From Lytechinus variegatus (taxonomy: Eukaryota > Echinodermata > Echinoidea > Temnopleuroida > Toxopneustidae): a stretch of DNA of 64,000 nucleotides. The notes beneath the pieces are model-generated. The model was not told where the DNA came from. It was given only the letters and a program-made list of their open reading frames with translations, and did not search any database. A program made the position numbers and the translations under genes. The stretch lies in the NCBI RefSeq assembly GCF_018143015.1, contig NC_054740.1, forward strand, positions 8,574,140 through 8,638,139, in the 5' to 3' direction. Shown piece after piece: positions 1-10,984 of this stretch. Positions within the stretch are counted from its first letter, which is position 1, and each line of letters starts with the position of its first letter.

Positions 1-232
1 CATACTGCATTATCACTAGTTTCCTTTCGAGGTGCCGTGTTATTGATAGCAAAGTAGCTCATTAATGCTGAACAATTCCGGTTAATCAATAACAAGAGAA
101 AGTTTATTATTGAGTCCGTTTATTGAAAGCATAAATGTAACGCAGAACACTTTCTCTTTCCAATTATCATACTAATCAACTTCATTGTGATATGCACGTA
201 TCACGGGTGAACATTATGTTTACTTGGTCATC

Positions 233-365
233 ATGATGATTATTTCATTGAGGATTATCGTTTTATACCAACTGTTATTCTTCCAACCGTCTGATGCAAA
301 TGGAACTAATTCATCGACCGATACGAATAATGAAACAAGCGCATTGAGAGGAAAAGATATCTCAG
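233..365 (+). CDS. Exon 1 of WSC receptor: signal peptide and Asn/Thr-rich N-terminus
   Basis: Two consecutive ATGs (233, 236) open a frame whose hydrophobic run (IIVLYQLLFF) ends in QPSDA, a plausible signal-peptidase site near residue 22. The mature N-terminus is rich in Asn, Ser and Thr with three N-glycosylation sequons. The exon ends at a strong donor (TCAG|GTAAG), leaving one base (phase 1). That G plus the AT opening exon 2 makes Asp just before the WSC core. Short upstream ATGs exist in other frames. Confidence 0.6.
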
Positions 366-3300
366 GTAAGAAGTATTCACTCTTGAATTTCCTTAATTTC
401 GAATTATTTTTTAGTTTTGACACGTCATTTTTGTGTTTTTTCGGAAAAAAATTTTCCAATTTGCATTTCTTAGACTGAGTAGATGTAGAATAAGACCCTA
501 TACTTGTTCATGTTACTTGTACGTTGTTTGATGAATGAGATTCATCGTTGTTCCAGGTCATCAAAATTCTATTTGGGCTGATCATTCACATCAATTTTCT
601 TATTACAATGAGTTAATTCAGGATAAGGTAATATACTTGTTCGTGTTGTTAAATGGGTAAACCAAAATAGCATGCGTTATTTATATGAACTAGATTCAGC
701 TCTGACGTCACTCAAGGTTTGACCGGGCTTGTTATCGAACTCATGTTGTATGTAAATTTTTCCTTATTATCATAAAAGTTGACAAGCTTTTCATTAAATG
801 AATATTTTTTTACAGACTGATGTCGTTACGTTTCGAAGAAAATTGTTCCAATTTCACCAAATAAGTTTTAATAAATCATCATTGATTCAAATAATTACAT
901 GTCTTTGAATTGTTTTATTTAGCCACCCCCCCCCCCCCAAAAAAAAAAAAAAACATTTACTCGTATTTGAAGGCCTGTTCTGAAGTAGTCGATTTGACAG
1001 TCTCATAGGCTCAATACACCAACCTAGAAATGTTCTTTCCGATGAAGTTTTTTTCCTGATTCGTGTTCCTATGGGGTCCTAGAACAAATTCAGCTTGGTT
1101 GCCAAAAGTTGCCGTTTGGGCAATTTTGCTAATTTGCATAAATCCAAAATGGCCGCCAGATGTCATCTTGAAAACCTAACTTTTGAACCCCTGTCCACAA
1201 AATGATGAGTAATAACTCGTTTTAGGGGTTTAGAGATGTGTAGAACCGATTTCTGTAATCATTTTTGCAATATAAGGTCATCTTCAGGTCAAATCCAAGA
1301 TGGCCGCCAGATTCCATCTTGAAAAATTGACTTTTGATCCCCTTGCCCAAGAATGACGAGTATACTTCTGTTTAGGGGTTTTGGAGTGTGCAGAATTTCT
1401 TTTTGCTTTCTATTTTTCAATATAATGTTATCTTCAGGTCAAATCCAAGATGGCCGCCATATGACGCCATCTTGAAATATCAACTTTTGAACTCTTTGCC
1501 CCATAATCATGAATAATAACTCTATTCGTAAGTCATTTGGTATGTTGATTCAATTCATGCTGTAATTTTGCATAATGGATAATCTTCAGATCAAATCCAA
1601 GATGGCCGCCACCCGCCATCTTGAAAAATTACTTTCCGAGGCTTATTCGTGTTAGAACTAATGTGAAGGGATATCAATAAGAATACTCATTTCTTTTATT
1701 AATTCTCAAGTTTTTGTCCCAGAATCATGAATAATCCCTCTTTTCGTGAGTTATTTGGTATGTTGATTCCATTTCTGTTAATAATTTTGCAATATAGGAT
1801 CATCTCCAGGTCAAAATAATCCAACATGACCACTAAACGCCATCACTAAACGCCATATTAAGAAAAAAAAACTACTTCCGAGACTATTGAACCTTGAAGA
1901 AGTGCTCTCCCTAATAAGGTTGTTGTTATGTATTGGAGCTCATGTAAGGGGATTTCAGTGAGAATGATTCATTTCTTTTAATCACTCAATTTTTAGTTCG
2001 AGGTCAAGTCATGTCTAAGATGGTCAGATGGTTGATAGATTTCGACATCAACCGCTTACTTTAGAATGAAACCATTCAAGGTTTGGGCTATTATTTCTGT
2101 GCAACCATACTTTTCCAGTGAAATGACTTTAAAGTATTAATTGAATTAAAAAGTGATTTCTCCTTAATTTTTGTCAAAAAAATTAGTTAACTTATTAACT
2201 TCCTTTATAATTATTATTGGAATTTTCCTCCTGACAAGAGCCATTGACTTGGTCAGCAGGAGTGCACTCTTTAGCCTCCTGCAGAAGATAGGCTCCCCCA
2301 AGACTGTTCCACGGTCAGGATTGTTCTCATTCGTGAAATGTTTTACAGAAACGATGTCGCCCCTGCCTCTCAAGAGGAATATACATAACAGCTGCCTGTT
2401 CTGTGCATGTAAAGGGTTTGGATCATCCATCAGCCTGTGAGACAGTCAGAAATCCTGATAGACTCAAGACACCGACTGTCCTCCATATGTGTATATCAAC
2501 AGCACACACTTGTCTGGTTGTGGTGGACTCCTCACCTACCTTGGACCGACTATATGTCTCTTGCCCCCTTTCAGAGGACCAGCATATAAGCATCAGGATT
2601 GTAAAATCTGTCACAGTCATGGCCAAGCTCCTGCACGGAAGTAAGTCCTGGAAAACTTACGCCGACCAAGATAAGTGGCTAAACACCTTCCATGTCTGCT
2701 GCCTCGGACGTATCATGCACGTTAAATGGCAGGACTATGTGAAAGATACAGAGGCCCTTCAGCGTACCTGCTGAAAAGCTTATTCTCGCTCCTTAGTCAA
2801 AGGCACCTCAGGTGGTTGGGGCATGTTTGCCGCATGAAACCTTGGCGAATCCCTTCTTGGATTCGCCAAGGTAAGGTGAGCTGTGTGATTGGTCTCACCC
2901 CATCGGTAGATCACACCTCCGTTATAAAGACCCCTGCAAACGTGACATAAAACTTGCCGGCATAGACACTAACACTTATGAAGGTGTAGATGATAGTCGC
3001 CATTCTATGGAGAGCTACTAAGTACAGGGGTAAAGACGTCAGAAAATAAACGGAATGCTAAATTGGCAGACCAAAGGCCTAGGAGGAAGGCTAGGATAGC
3101 ATCTCTATATAAACGTGTCTCAGCGCCATCCTCCTTCATCTGTAAAAATTTGCTCTAGAGACTAGTATGGATGGACCTTAAAAAAATAAAAATACACTCG
3201 AAATGGACCATAGCCCAAACCTTAAAAGGATTCATTCTAAGTTGAGCAATAAATGTTGAAATCTGACATCTATGATGTAACTTCACCTTGAACTTGAGAA

Positions 3301-5157
3301 TTATTAAAAAAAAGATTCAGTATTCTTACTGAAATCCCTTTACCATGTTTACATTAGTTCTAACACGTATAAGCCTCGGACAGTAATTTTTCAAGATGGC
3401 GGTCGGCGGCCATCTTGGATTTGATCTGAAGATTATCCTTTGTGCAAAATAACTGCATGAATTGAATCAACATACCAAATGACTCATGAATAGAGTTATT
3501 ATTCATGTTTTGGGGCAAAGGGTTCAACAATTGATATTTCAAGATGGCGGCCATCTTGGATTTGACCTGAAGATGACATTATATTGCAAAATAGAAAGCA
3601 GAAATGGATTCTACACCCCCCAAAACCCCTAAATAGAGGTATTACTGGTCATTTTGGGGCAAGGGGAACAAAAGTCAATTTTTCAAGATGGCATCTGGCG
3701 GCCATCTTGGATTTGACCTGAAGATGACCTTATATTGCAAAAATGATTACAGAAATCGGTTCTACACATCTCTAAACCCCCAAAACAAGTCATTACCCAT
3801 CATTTTGTGGACAGGGGTTCAAAAGTTAGGTTTTCAAGATGGCATCTGGCGGCCATTTTGGATTTATGCAAATTAGCAAAAAGCTGAATTTGTTCTAGGA
3901 CCCCATAGGAACACGAATCAAGAAAAAAACTTCATCGGAAAGAACATTTTTAGGTTCGGAAAATGTCAAATCGATTAAAGCATACTATTTTCATTTTGGC
4001 CCAGTGTAAGGTTTTTCTATCATTAGTGATTTTTTTCTTAATAGGCGATTGTTATTTCCCTTACTTTTTCCATGCATGTTTTTTCTTCTTTTTTCTGTCC
4101 TTATTTATAACGGTGATTATGTCATAAGAATCGCTTACAATGAGAACATCAAAAATCGTGCCTGAAATAAAGCGAGCTTGGCCCTTGGCTTTAGAACTCT
4201 TTTTTTTTTAAGTGCCGTCGTCTTTCTTGATTTTGTTCTAGATGGGGCTTATATCGGCTGCTTCTCTTATGAGAAAGACTGCTTTAAATTCCATGTCCAC
4301 GGGAATCAAACCACACCCGAATCGTGTAAAACATCTTGTGGAGATAACGGATACTCACGGGCAGTCGTGTACAATCGTACGAAATGCTCATGTATATGCG
4401 ATCTAACATGCCTTGTTGACAAAAAGGACGATAATCATTGTGGATTACCCTGTGAGGGCCTCGACAGTGCTGTAGTGACTTGTGGCAGTTTTTTGGCAGG
4501 AAGTGTGTATGATGGTGAGACCTTTTTTGTGTGTAATTTTACTTAATTATTTATCCTACCAGGTGGGTGTTTCATATAAAGCTGTTATTTAGTTAATGGC
4601 GACTTTTAAGAACGACTGGTGATCCCTTTTTTGTGGTAAATGGTATATTCACTGGCAATGGTTAAGCGCGTAAGTCGTTCTCTAGGTCACTCTTAACTAA
4701 TTACTTACAGCTTAATGAAACGGCCACCTGATTATGTAAAGACATTCTGATTGTTTATAGACAATTCTTGATTGTTGTCAATGACTATAGTAATATATGT
4801 TTTAAGTAGTATGATATCAGGAATGCAGTTTATAAGAATTTGATATAAAATTTTAATTCCTTTTAATTCAGACTTTCCAAATTTATAGTGATTAGGGTAT
4901 TTCGATTCAATTTGAGCGTAAAGGTTTTGATTATCCCTCCTATTGTTTGTGTCAATTTATCCCAATTAGTTCTCGTTTTCTGTCACTTTTCAGTTCACAA
5001 TGCAAGCATCGCATGCACCGTCGAGACTACTATAACTACTAGTACTACAACAAAAGGTGAGATCTAAATCATGTTACAGGTCATGGAGTAAAATCCACCC
5101 AATCCGAAAAGAAGATGGGTTGTTAAACAGTTAAGAAAGAAGAGAGTGTGAATTTAC

Positions 5158-5235
<78 letters not shown>

Positions 5236-6527
5236 GAGAATCTGAGGTAAACATAATAAAAATAAGAGAGAGAGTAAAAGAGATTGTGATGATTCCTCGA
5301 TTGTGTTGTTCATAGAATCGACATTGCGATATTTACATCCAAGAAAGTACCTCATTGTTTCTATTCAATTGATAAATAAGGTAATATTAGTCATACCCTC
5401 TTATTTTCTTTTGAATTTTCGTTCTCTATATTTTTTTAGGGATGCATTTTTGTATACGATTTTTTCTTATTATTTTTGGTGGAGGAAAGTTTACACACGA
5501 TCCTTTGAAATATTTCAGAATCTTTCGCCTATGTGATTCGGCCTGTGCATATTGTATATTTCTCCTTCACCGGTGCCGCATTTGCTATCGTCATCATTGT
5601 CATCATCTTTCGGACAAGTAAAAGGTATTCAGCCCCCTGTGTGTTTTTTTCTTCTCCCCCCCCCCTCTCTCTCTCTCTCTCTCCCTCTCCGACACACATA
5701 CATGTAGAACACCGCACAACACATTTTTTCCCCTTTTTTCCGGTTTGGTAAAGGTTCACTTTAGTGTTTTAAGTTCTAATCTTACAAAAGATGATGATAC
5801 GTAGCACCCCCTTTATGGAATGTTTGATTTTGTATATCAAAAAAGCATTAACACTTGTCTTCATGTATTTCCTAAAATGTTCAATCTGCTCCATGCTTTT
5901 CCTTTTTTTTTTAGTTTTTAGAATTCAACCTATATGGCATGTAATAATAATCTGAATACTGAAAAAAAAAGTTTCGGGGTTTACTGAGTCTTTTAGGAAA
6001 CGTTTCTATCGACTCATAGAGTCGTTTGATTAAGATTTTTTTTAGCCTTTTAAGTTATATTTTTATGTTTTTCCACTAGGCGAGAACACAACTTTGCTGG
6101 GACATTTCCAAGTCATTTCCATAGCAACCAAGAGGCGTTAACTGTCAATTACTCCCCGCATGATACACTGAATTACCCTTACGACTCCCTCGTCAGGGGC
6201 ATACCCCTTTCCCATCCGTTAGATCCTCTTCCAATGGCCACAAGCGAGTTGAGGTCACACACCAACAGACGACGTCGTAGGAGCTGTGAGGATCACGATG
6301 ACGATCAGTGGTGCGACCACGGTGGTCGTGGTGGTAATGGCAACACATCGTCTGGCTGCAATTTCTACTTCTCCACCATAGCCGAGGACGATGAGGGGCG
6401 CGAAGAGGAAGAAGATGGCGGGAGGGGTTTGAAGGGTATGATGAAAGGCAAGGAGTGCTACCCGACCAGACCGATGTCGAGTTGTTCGTCGGATGGAGCT
6501 TACGCATATGTCGACTATAACGCATAG
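233..6527 (+). CDS. WSC-domain single-pass membrane protein, five-exon model
   Basis: Proposed coding exons are 233-365, 4242-4514, 4994-5056, 5519-5624 and 6080-6527, with GT-AG borders. Intron phases are 1, 1, 1 and 2, and the joined frame is open for 340 residues. Order: signal peptide (about 1-22), WSC domain (about 45-135), Thr-rich stalk (136-157), membrane helix (about 166-187), basic stop-transfer TSKRR, then a 148-residue tail. WSC domains are cysteine-rich putative carbohydrate-binding modules, known from yeast cell-wall stress sensors, polycystin-1 and Kremen. A cell-surface lectin-like or sensor role is inference. Potential N-glycosylation sites are N23, N26, N33, N66, N89 and N138. 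The start at 233 is chosen because the open frame upstream of it has no ATG and a good hydrophobic core follows. No AATAAA was seen close after the stop. The exon chain is inferred, not transcript-supported. The weakest link is exon 1, which is separated from the WSC exon by a 3.9-kb repeat-filled intron. Confidence 0.72.
366..988. other. 5' part of intron 1, no gene
   Basis: AT-rich sequence with a C/A homopolymer run near 925-955. A segment at 557-627 has an acceptor-like start and GTAA donor and extends the exon 1 frame, but it would end in phase 0, incompatible with the WSC exon. Confidence 0.5.
989..3974. mobile_element. Large inverted-repeat (foldback) element in intron 1
   Basis: Left arm about 989-2093, right arm about 3213-3974 in reverse complement; outer ends TCGATTTGACA and TGTCAAATCGA match perfectly. 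Each arm is built from degenerate 130-150 bp subrepeats containing AAGATGGCGGCC-type cores, and the left arm has an extra subrepeat, which explains its greater length. The centre holds a non-LTR reverse transcriptase remnant. Transposase-less, so a foldback-like or composite element. Confidence 0.75.
2171..3180 (+). pseudogene. Non-LTR retrotransposon reverse transcriptase remnant
   Basis: Pieces of one polyprotein appear in shifting + frames: RAIDLVSRSALFSLLQKIG (around the first catalytic RT motif, with the key region degraded), KSWKTYADQDKWLNTFHVCC, IMHVKWQDYV and HLRWLGHVCRM (thumb and C-terminal region typical of this LINE class), then a decayed C-terminal zinc-finger-like tail around 3040-3170. 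Frameshifts and stops make it inactive. It sits between the arms of the foldback. Confidence 0.75.
4242..4514 (+). CDS. Exon 2 of WSC receptor: WSC domain
   Basis: Acceptor TTCTAG at 4236-4241 and donor GTGAGA at 4515. The translation opens with GAYIGCF and closes with CGSFLAGSVY, the two ends of a WSC module; between them are the typical CxxxC (residues 73/77), CxC (93/95) and CxxxC (111/115) pairs. Besides the eight cysteines expected of the fold (51, 73, 77, 93, 95, 111, 115, 125) there are extra ones at 58, 97 and 101, so one or two added disulfides are likely. The open frame continues upstream of the acceptor, but it has no ATG and runs through a pyrimidine tract, so it is intron. Confidence 0.85.
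4560..4730. mobile_element. Short inverted-repeat element, CAGGTGG family, copy 1
   Basis: Lies in intron 2 of the WSC gene. Ends are CAGGTGG and CCACCTG (perfect 7-bp inverted termini). A related sequence at 27722-27899 shares the GGTGGGTGTTTCAT start, the GACTGGTGATCC centre and the ACAGCTT end. No coding capacity, so MITE-like. Superfamily not determined. Confidence 0.6.
4994..5056 (+). CDS. Exon 3 of WSC receptor: Thr-rich stalk
   Basis: A 21-codon exon between acceptor TTTTCAG and donor AAAG|GTGAGA, phase 1 at both ends, so it can be skipped without changing frame. It encodes one further cysteine (residue 143), one N-glycosylation sequon (NAS) and a run of threonines (TTITTSTTTK) suited to O-glycosylation. 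Small symmetric phase-1 exons of this kind are common between extracellular modules. Confidence 0.65.
5158..5232. repeat. (TA)n microsatellite in intron 3 of the WSC gene
   Basis: About 75 bp of alternating TA with a short TATG interruption. Expected to be length-polymorphic. A Tyr/Ile-alternating reading frame over it is an artefact. Confidence 0.95.
5519..5624 (+). CDS. Exon 4 of WSC receptor: transmembrane segment
   Basis: Acceptor ATTTCAG at 5512-5518, donor AAAG|GTATTC at 5625. It encodes a juxtamembrane SFAYVIRPV stretch and one hydrophobic helix containing GAAFAIVIIVIIF, followed by RTSK. The phase 2 end completes an Arg codon with the first base of exon 5, giving a basic stop-transfer signal and so an extracellular WSC domain with a cytoplasmic C-terminus. 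Confidence 0.65.
6080..6527 (+). CDS. Exon 5 of WSC receptor: cytoplasmic tail A with stop codon
   Basis: Terminal exon after acceptor CACTAG at 6074-6079. The frame is open for 148 residues to TAG at 6525-6527. The tail has NYSP and NYPYDSL (6174-6191); YDSL fits the YxxPhi sorting motif bound by clathrin adaptors. An Arg-rich stretch, an acidic stretch and a final cluster of three tyrosines (YAYVDYNA) follow. No catalytic domain, so any signalling would be by adaptor recruitment (inference). Confidence 0.7.
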
Positions 6528-7376
6528 ATAGCAATGATTCCTTAAATGAGAACTGTTCAGTGGTGCCATTTAGAGCTGAGGCTTTATAAAACTTTTTATA
6601 TATTACAATGTTTTCTAACTTGAAAATCATGGACATTCTGATTATGGGATAGATGAACGAAAATATAGATACTGATTTTCTGTCAGTTTTGCTCGTTTAA
6701 TCACTTTTTCGCTCTTTTTAGAATTCATATTAATTTCAGAAAGAAAGCAAATGCTGATGTAAAAGGGGTGGCAAACTTTGATCATTCCATGACTGGAGTA
6801 ACTAGATAAAATTGTTAACCTTGCTGTTGAAATGATAATCAGCCAGGCCACTCGCCAGGCCATTTGTATTGGCCGGAGTGGAAGTCCTACTGCTTGTATA
6901 TTTTCCCGACAAAGCTACATGGACCGATCATAATAGCATGCCAAGGATCATACGCAAGAATCATAATTATTTGCACATTCCCAAGAAATATGATAATATT
7001 TCAAACAATGTCTTAGATGCATTAAATGCATGGCACTGGGAAGTGGCAGTGCTGAAGCTCCCCAAATATTATTAGGGGGTGCTGCATAATCGTATACCAT
7101 AGAAAGCACCCTCCACCCTCCATAAAAATCAGAACGGTATGCTAAAATTAAGACCCAAATCACCTTTGTTTTTGGACCGAGAGACTATATTTTCTTGTCA
7201 AACTTAACCTGACCAAAATCACCTTAAGTTTGGATCGAAAGTCTTTTATTTTTCTTTGTTTTCCCAACCCTTACCCCTCTCCGAATCGTTCTCAGGTTCC
7301 TGCTCAGATGATCTTTATTTATTTATTTTTTTGGGCCGTTGCTACTTTTTGGGGGGTTGTGAGCGAAAGAACCATA
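6528..7376. other. Downstream flank of tail A exon, no gene recognised
   Basis: Probable 3' UTR at its start, then unclassified AT-rich sequence. No canonical AATAAA close to the stop; ATTAAA variants occur further on. The short frames here lack family similarity or splice context. Confidence 0.4.
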
Positions 7377-8262
7377 ATGATAAGAGTGCGGGGTGTCGAA
7401 AAATACACATTTCCATGATAGGAGTGTGTGGGGTGTCAGGAAATACACGTCCCCATGATAAGAGTGTGTGGGGTGTCGAGAAATACACATCCCCATGATA
7501 AGAGTGTGTGGGGTGTCGAGAAATACACATCCCCATGATAAGAGTGTGTGGGGTGTCGAGAAATACACATCCCCATGATAAGAGTGTGTGGGTTGTCGGG
7601 AAATACACATCCCCAGGAGAAGAGTGTGTGGGGTGTCGAGAAATACACATCCCCATGATAAGAGTGTGTGGGGGTGTCGAGAAATACACATCCCCACGAT
7701 AAAATTGTGTGGGGTGTCGAGAAATACACATCCCCATGATAAGAGTGTTTGGGGTGTCGAGAAATACACATCCTCATGATAAGAGTGTGTGGGGTGTCGA
7801 GAAATACACATCCCCATGATAAGAGTGTGCGGGGTGATGAGAAATACACATCCCCATGATAAGAGTGTGTGCGGCTTCGAGAAATACACATCCCCATGAT
7901 AAGAGTGTGTGGGGTGTCGAGAAATACACATCCCCATGATAACAGTGTATGGGGTGTCGAGAAAGACACATCCCCATGATAAGAGTGTATGGGGTGTCGA
8001 GAAATACACGTCCCCATGATAAGAGTGTGTGGGGGTGTCGAGAAATACACATCCCCATGATAGGAGTGTGTGGGGGTGTCGAGAAATACACATCCCCATG
8101 ATAAGAGTGTATGGGGTGTCGAGAAATACACATCCCCATGATAAGAGTGTATGGGGTGTCGAGAAATACACATCCCCATGATAAGAGGGTGTGGGGTGTC
8201 GAGAAATACACATTCCCATGATAAGAGTGTGTGGGGTGTCGAGAAAAAAACACACCCCCAAT
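7377..8262. repeat. 40-bp minisatellite, about 22 copies
   Basis: Tandem units of ATGATAAGAGTGTGTGGGGT followed by GTCGAGAAATACACATCCCC, with scattered point changes and occasional 1-bp length changes. Because 40 is not a multiple of three and the unit has no stop in any - strand frame, long artefactual frames (up to 312 codons, repeating every 40 residues) cover the array. It lies between the two receptor tail exons. Confidence 0.95.
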
Positions 8263-9888
8263 GAGTGTGATTATCACTTCGTTACTATTACCCAGTTAAC
8301 AGCACCTGAACTTTTCCTGTGATTTCTTTCTTTCTAAAGCTACCATGACTTGGGGCTATCGAGAAAACGAAGCGAGTGACAAAAATATAACCCTTTGTGA
8401 CAGTAAAACTGTAAACGGTGTAGACTAATGTGATCAGAGTCATTGTATATTTTGTCATCTCTCTTTAAGCATGTATGGACATTTGACACCTTACAGTAGG
8501 CCGACAGTTACTCGAATCCACTTTGCTTCCTATTTTTTGTTTTGTTTTAAGACAGTATTTTGCTATTCAAACGAAGGCAGCGAGAGATAAAAATAAGCCC
8601 TCTCTGAGCAATAAAAAAGTAAATTCGTAGTTATAACATACCGCGGCACTATGAGATATTTAAATTCTTTTTTTTGTGTGTGTAAAATAAAACCTAGCTT
8701 GATAAATTATTTTGGTTCACCAACAATCCTGTATCTAAATTATGTATGCGAGCGGAGGAAAAGGTAAACAATAAGCACTCTTTACCATTAAATAGAAGTG
8801 TCACTTTTCGACAAAATAGGCATACAGCAGGATTTTTTCTGTGAGCTTTCTGTTGCATGCTGCTGCGCTACGGCAACACGGTTTGCCTGGTTTGTGCTCC
8901 CAGTCATGGTGTGTGTGCTACAAAAAAAAATCCGATATGTTGATGATAGACTGAGGAGAGATACAGTATACCTCGTCAGAAGCATTTTTCCACTTCACAC
9001 AAGGTTAATTCATATGCGGTTATATCATTTTTATTATATATATTTTCCATTCACGAAACAGAAACCATTGTTAATTGTTATTGCAATTCAAGAGATGATC
9101 CTTTATACTTCAATTAACTTTCAAGTATGATTAAATACACTTTACAAGGATTTCACCACGCAATATAATACATGGATCATTTTCTTTAGGGAATTAGATG
9201 TCTCTTGAGTGATTAAGCACTGCAGCAAACAGGGACAGACCCATGACTCCATAAATAGAGGGTTGATTTTATCAGGAATTATCTGGCAAGGAACATGAAA
9301 ACATTGGGGTGGTTTCAGTAAAAAAATGAAGTCAATCATCTTCCCCGCAAAAAGGACCAACCAAAGAGGGGGTCACTCCAAGTCGAACTGTCATGAAAAG
9401 CAATGTGCATGTAGATCTTTTTTTACAGTATCGCGTAGCGTACTTACATACAGAATAAGGAGTATTCGCAACTACTACGCAAAACGCTTTTTGGAACGTT
9501 GGGAATCTATTGTCAAAAGCCCTTTGTGACAAAGAGGTCTTTGTCGAAAATGGGTTGATCAAACCAATAGTGTCATTCTGGACACACGACATATTTGCAA
9601 TTTTACGTTAGCTCCGAATCTTAGGACGATCTGCTATCTCAGATCAAAGCTGTTCATTGTGATTTGACAGGAATTTTCAATAGATTTCCTATGTTGTAGA
9701 ATCCGTTCCCGTTGCAAATGCGAAAACTTGCTTGTATAATTATGAATATGTGTCTTTGCATTATAATCTGACTGAATATACATCCTCATAGCAGAATATA
9801 AATATGAGTGAATATATGGGAAAATGCGATTTTGTTATTGAATGTGACAATAAATGTCGAAAATTCTGTGTGATTGTCAACTTTATGT
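8263..9888. other. No gene recognised
   Basis: AT-rich unique-looking sequence. No cysteine-rich WSC-like exon is visible between the two tail exons. Short frames on both strands (for example near 8798-9130 and 9326-9592) lack any recognisable domain. Confidence 0.4.
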
Positions 9889-10094
9889 TACACAGCAAAA
9901 CTGTGGTGTTAACCGTTGTACATAGAGGACCACACCGGTTATTTTGAACCGGTGTTAAATTGACAGTGTTAGTTTAACACCTATAGGTGTTATACAACAC
10001 CTTTGGTTGTTACATTTACACTCTTTGATGTTATGTTCAATCTCTAGTGAGTAATTTTAACGTCTCAATGTGTGGTGTCAGTTTTAACAGTGTA
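9889..10094. mobile_element. MITE-like element with GTGTTA-rich interior
   Basis: Imperfect inverted ends (TACACAGCAAAACTGTGG at the left, reverse complement of AGTTTTAACAGTGTA at the right) enclose repeated GGTGTTA/TAACACC motifs. About 206 bp, non-coding. Confidence 0.45.
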
Positions 10095-10984
10095 TGTTTA
10101 TGTTTTTTTTTATGTGTTTAGGTAATCATATGTCTTTTTGATAATCATCATATTCAACATTATTTGAATAAAACGTTGTAATACAATGCATTATGTGGTC
10201 TCAGTTATCTCATTTTTGTAGATTTTGTTTTCTTTCTCTTTTCTTTCTTCACTTAAAAGTTGATATGATTTTTTTTTATAATGAAATTGATAAACAAATC
10301 CCGAACCATTATTTTACTGATGGATTCAAAACATAGTCTCGGTAAAAGCTTTTTCTACTCGCCAAGTTTAAAGAATTCGCGAAAGTGTATGGTTTCATTT
10401 TGAATAGGTTAAGCAAGAAAAATTTCCCTTCAAAGGGCAATACATGTATATAGCAGTAACTAATTATAATCATTACCATTAACCTTCTGCGAAATGACAA
10501 TAAAAACTCATATCCCCATCATCATGATCATTAAAATTATTATTAACAGTAACACGTAGGTCGTACATTCACAATTATCCATAATTAATCAATATTTGAA
10601 ATCAACCTTGATTATCTGGAAATTTAAATTTATATTGATCAGACGCAACATCATATTGTCCCTGTCAAATTGTTCTTATCCCCCCCTTCCCTATCTCTCT
10701 CTCTCTCCCTTCATTTGTCTCTCCACTTTCTCTGTCTCTTGATCTGTGTTTTTGTGTGGGTCTCTCTCTCTCTCTCTGTCCTTCTCCTCTGTGTCTGTCT
10801 TTTTGCTCATCCCTCTCCTTGTATATGTATCCCTTTTCTCTTCTTATCATTTCGTTTTCTTCCTTCCTTTCTTCTTTTTTTCTTCTCCGTACTGTTATTA
10901 TTATTGTTTTTATTATTACAATTTTTGTTATTATTATCATCATCATTATTTTATTTCATTTAATTTTTCATTTATTTATTCCAA
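10095..10984. other. No gene; pyrimidine-rich tract
   Basis: AT-rich sequence, then a + strand CT-rich low-complexity tract from about 10680 to 10890 grading into (ATT)n-type sequence. The Ser/Leu-rich frames over it are compositional artefacts. The end probably merges with the 3' tail of the adjoining minus-strand LINE. Confidence 0.6.

Noticed and set aside
557..627. Extra exon extending the signal-peptide exon frame
   Set aside because: It has acceptor- and donor-like borders and an open frame, but leaves phase 0, which would shift the WSC exon out of frame.
7323..8261. 312-codon - strand frame
   Set aside because: Entirely a 40-bp tandem repeat; open in three - frames, no start context or splice signals.
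10665..10963. Ser/Leu-rich and Arg/Glu-rich frames
   Set aside because: Low-complexity CT tract; composition explains them.
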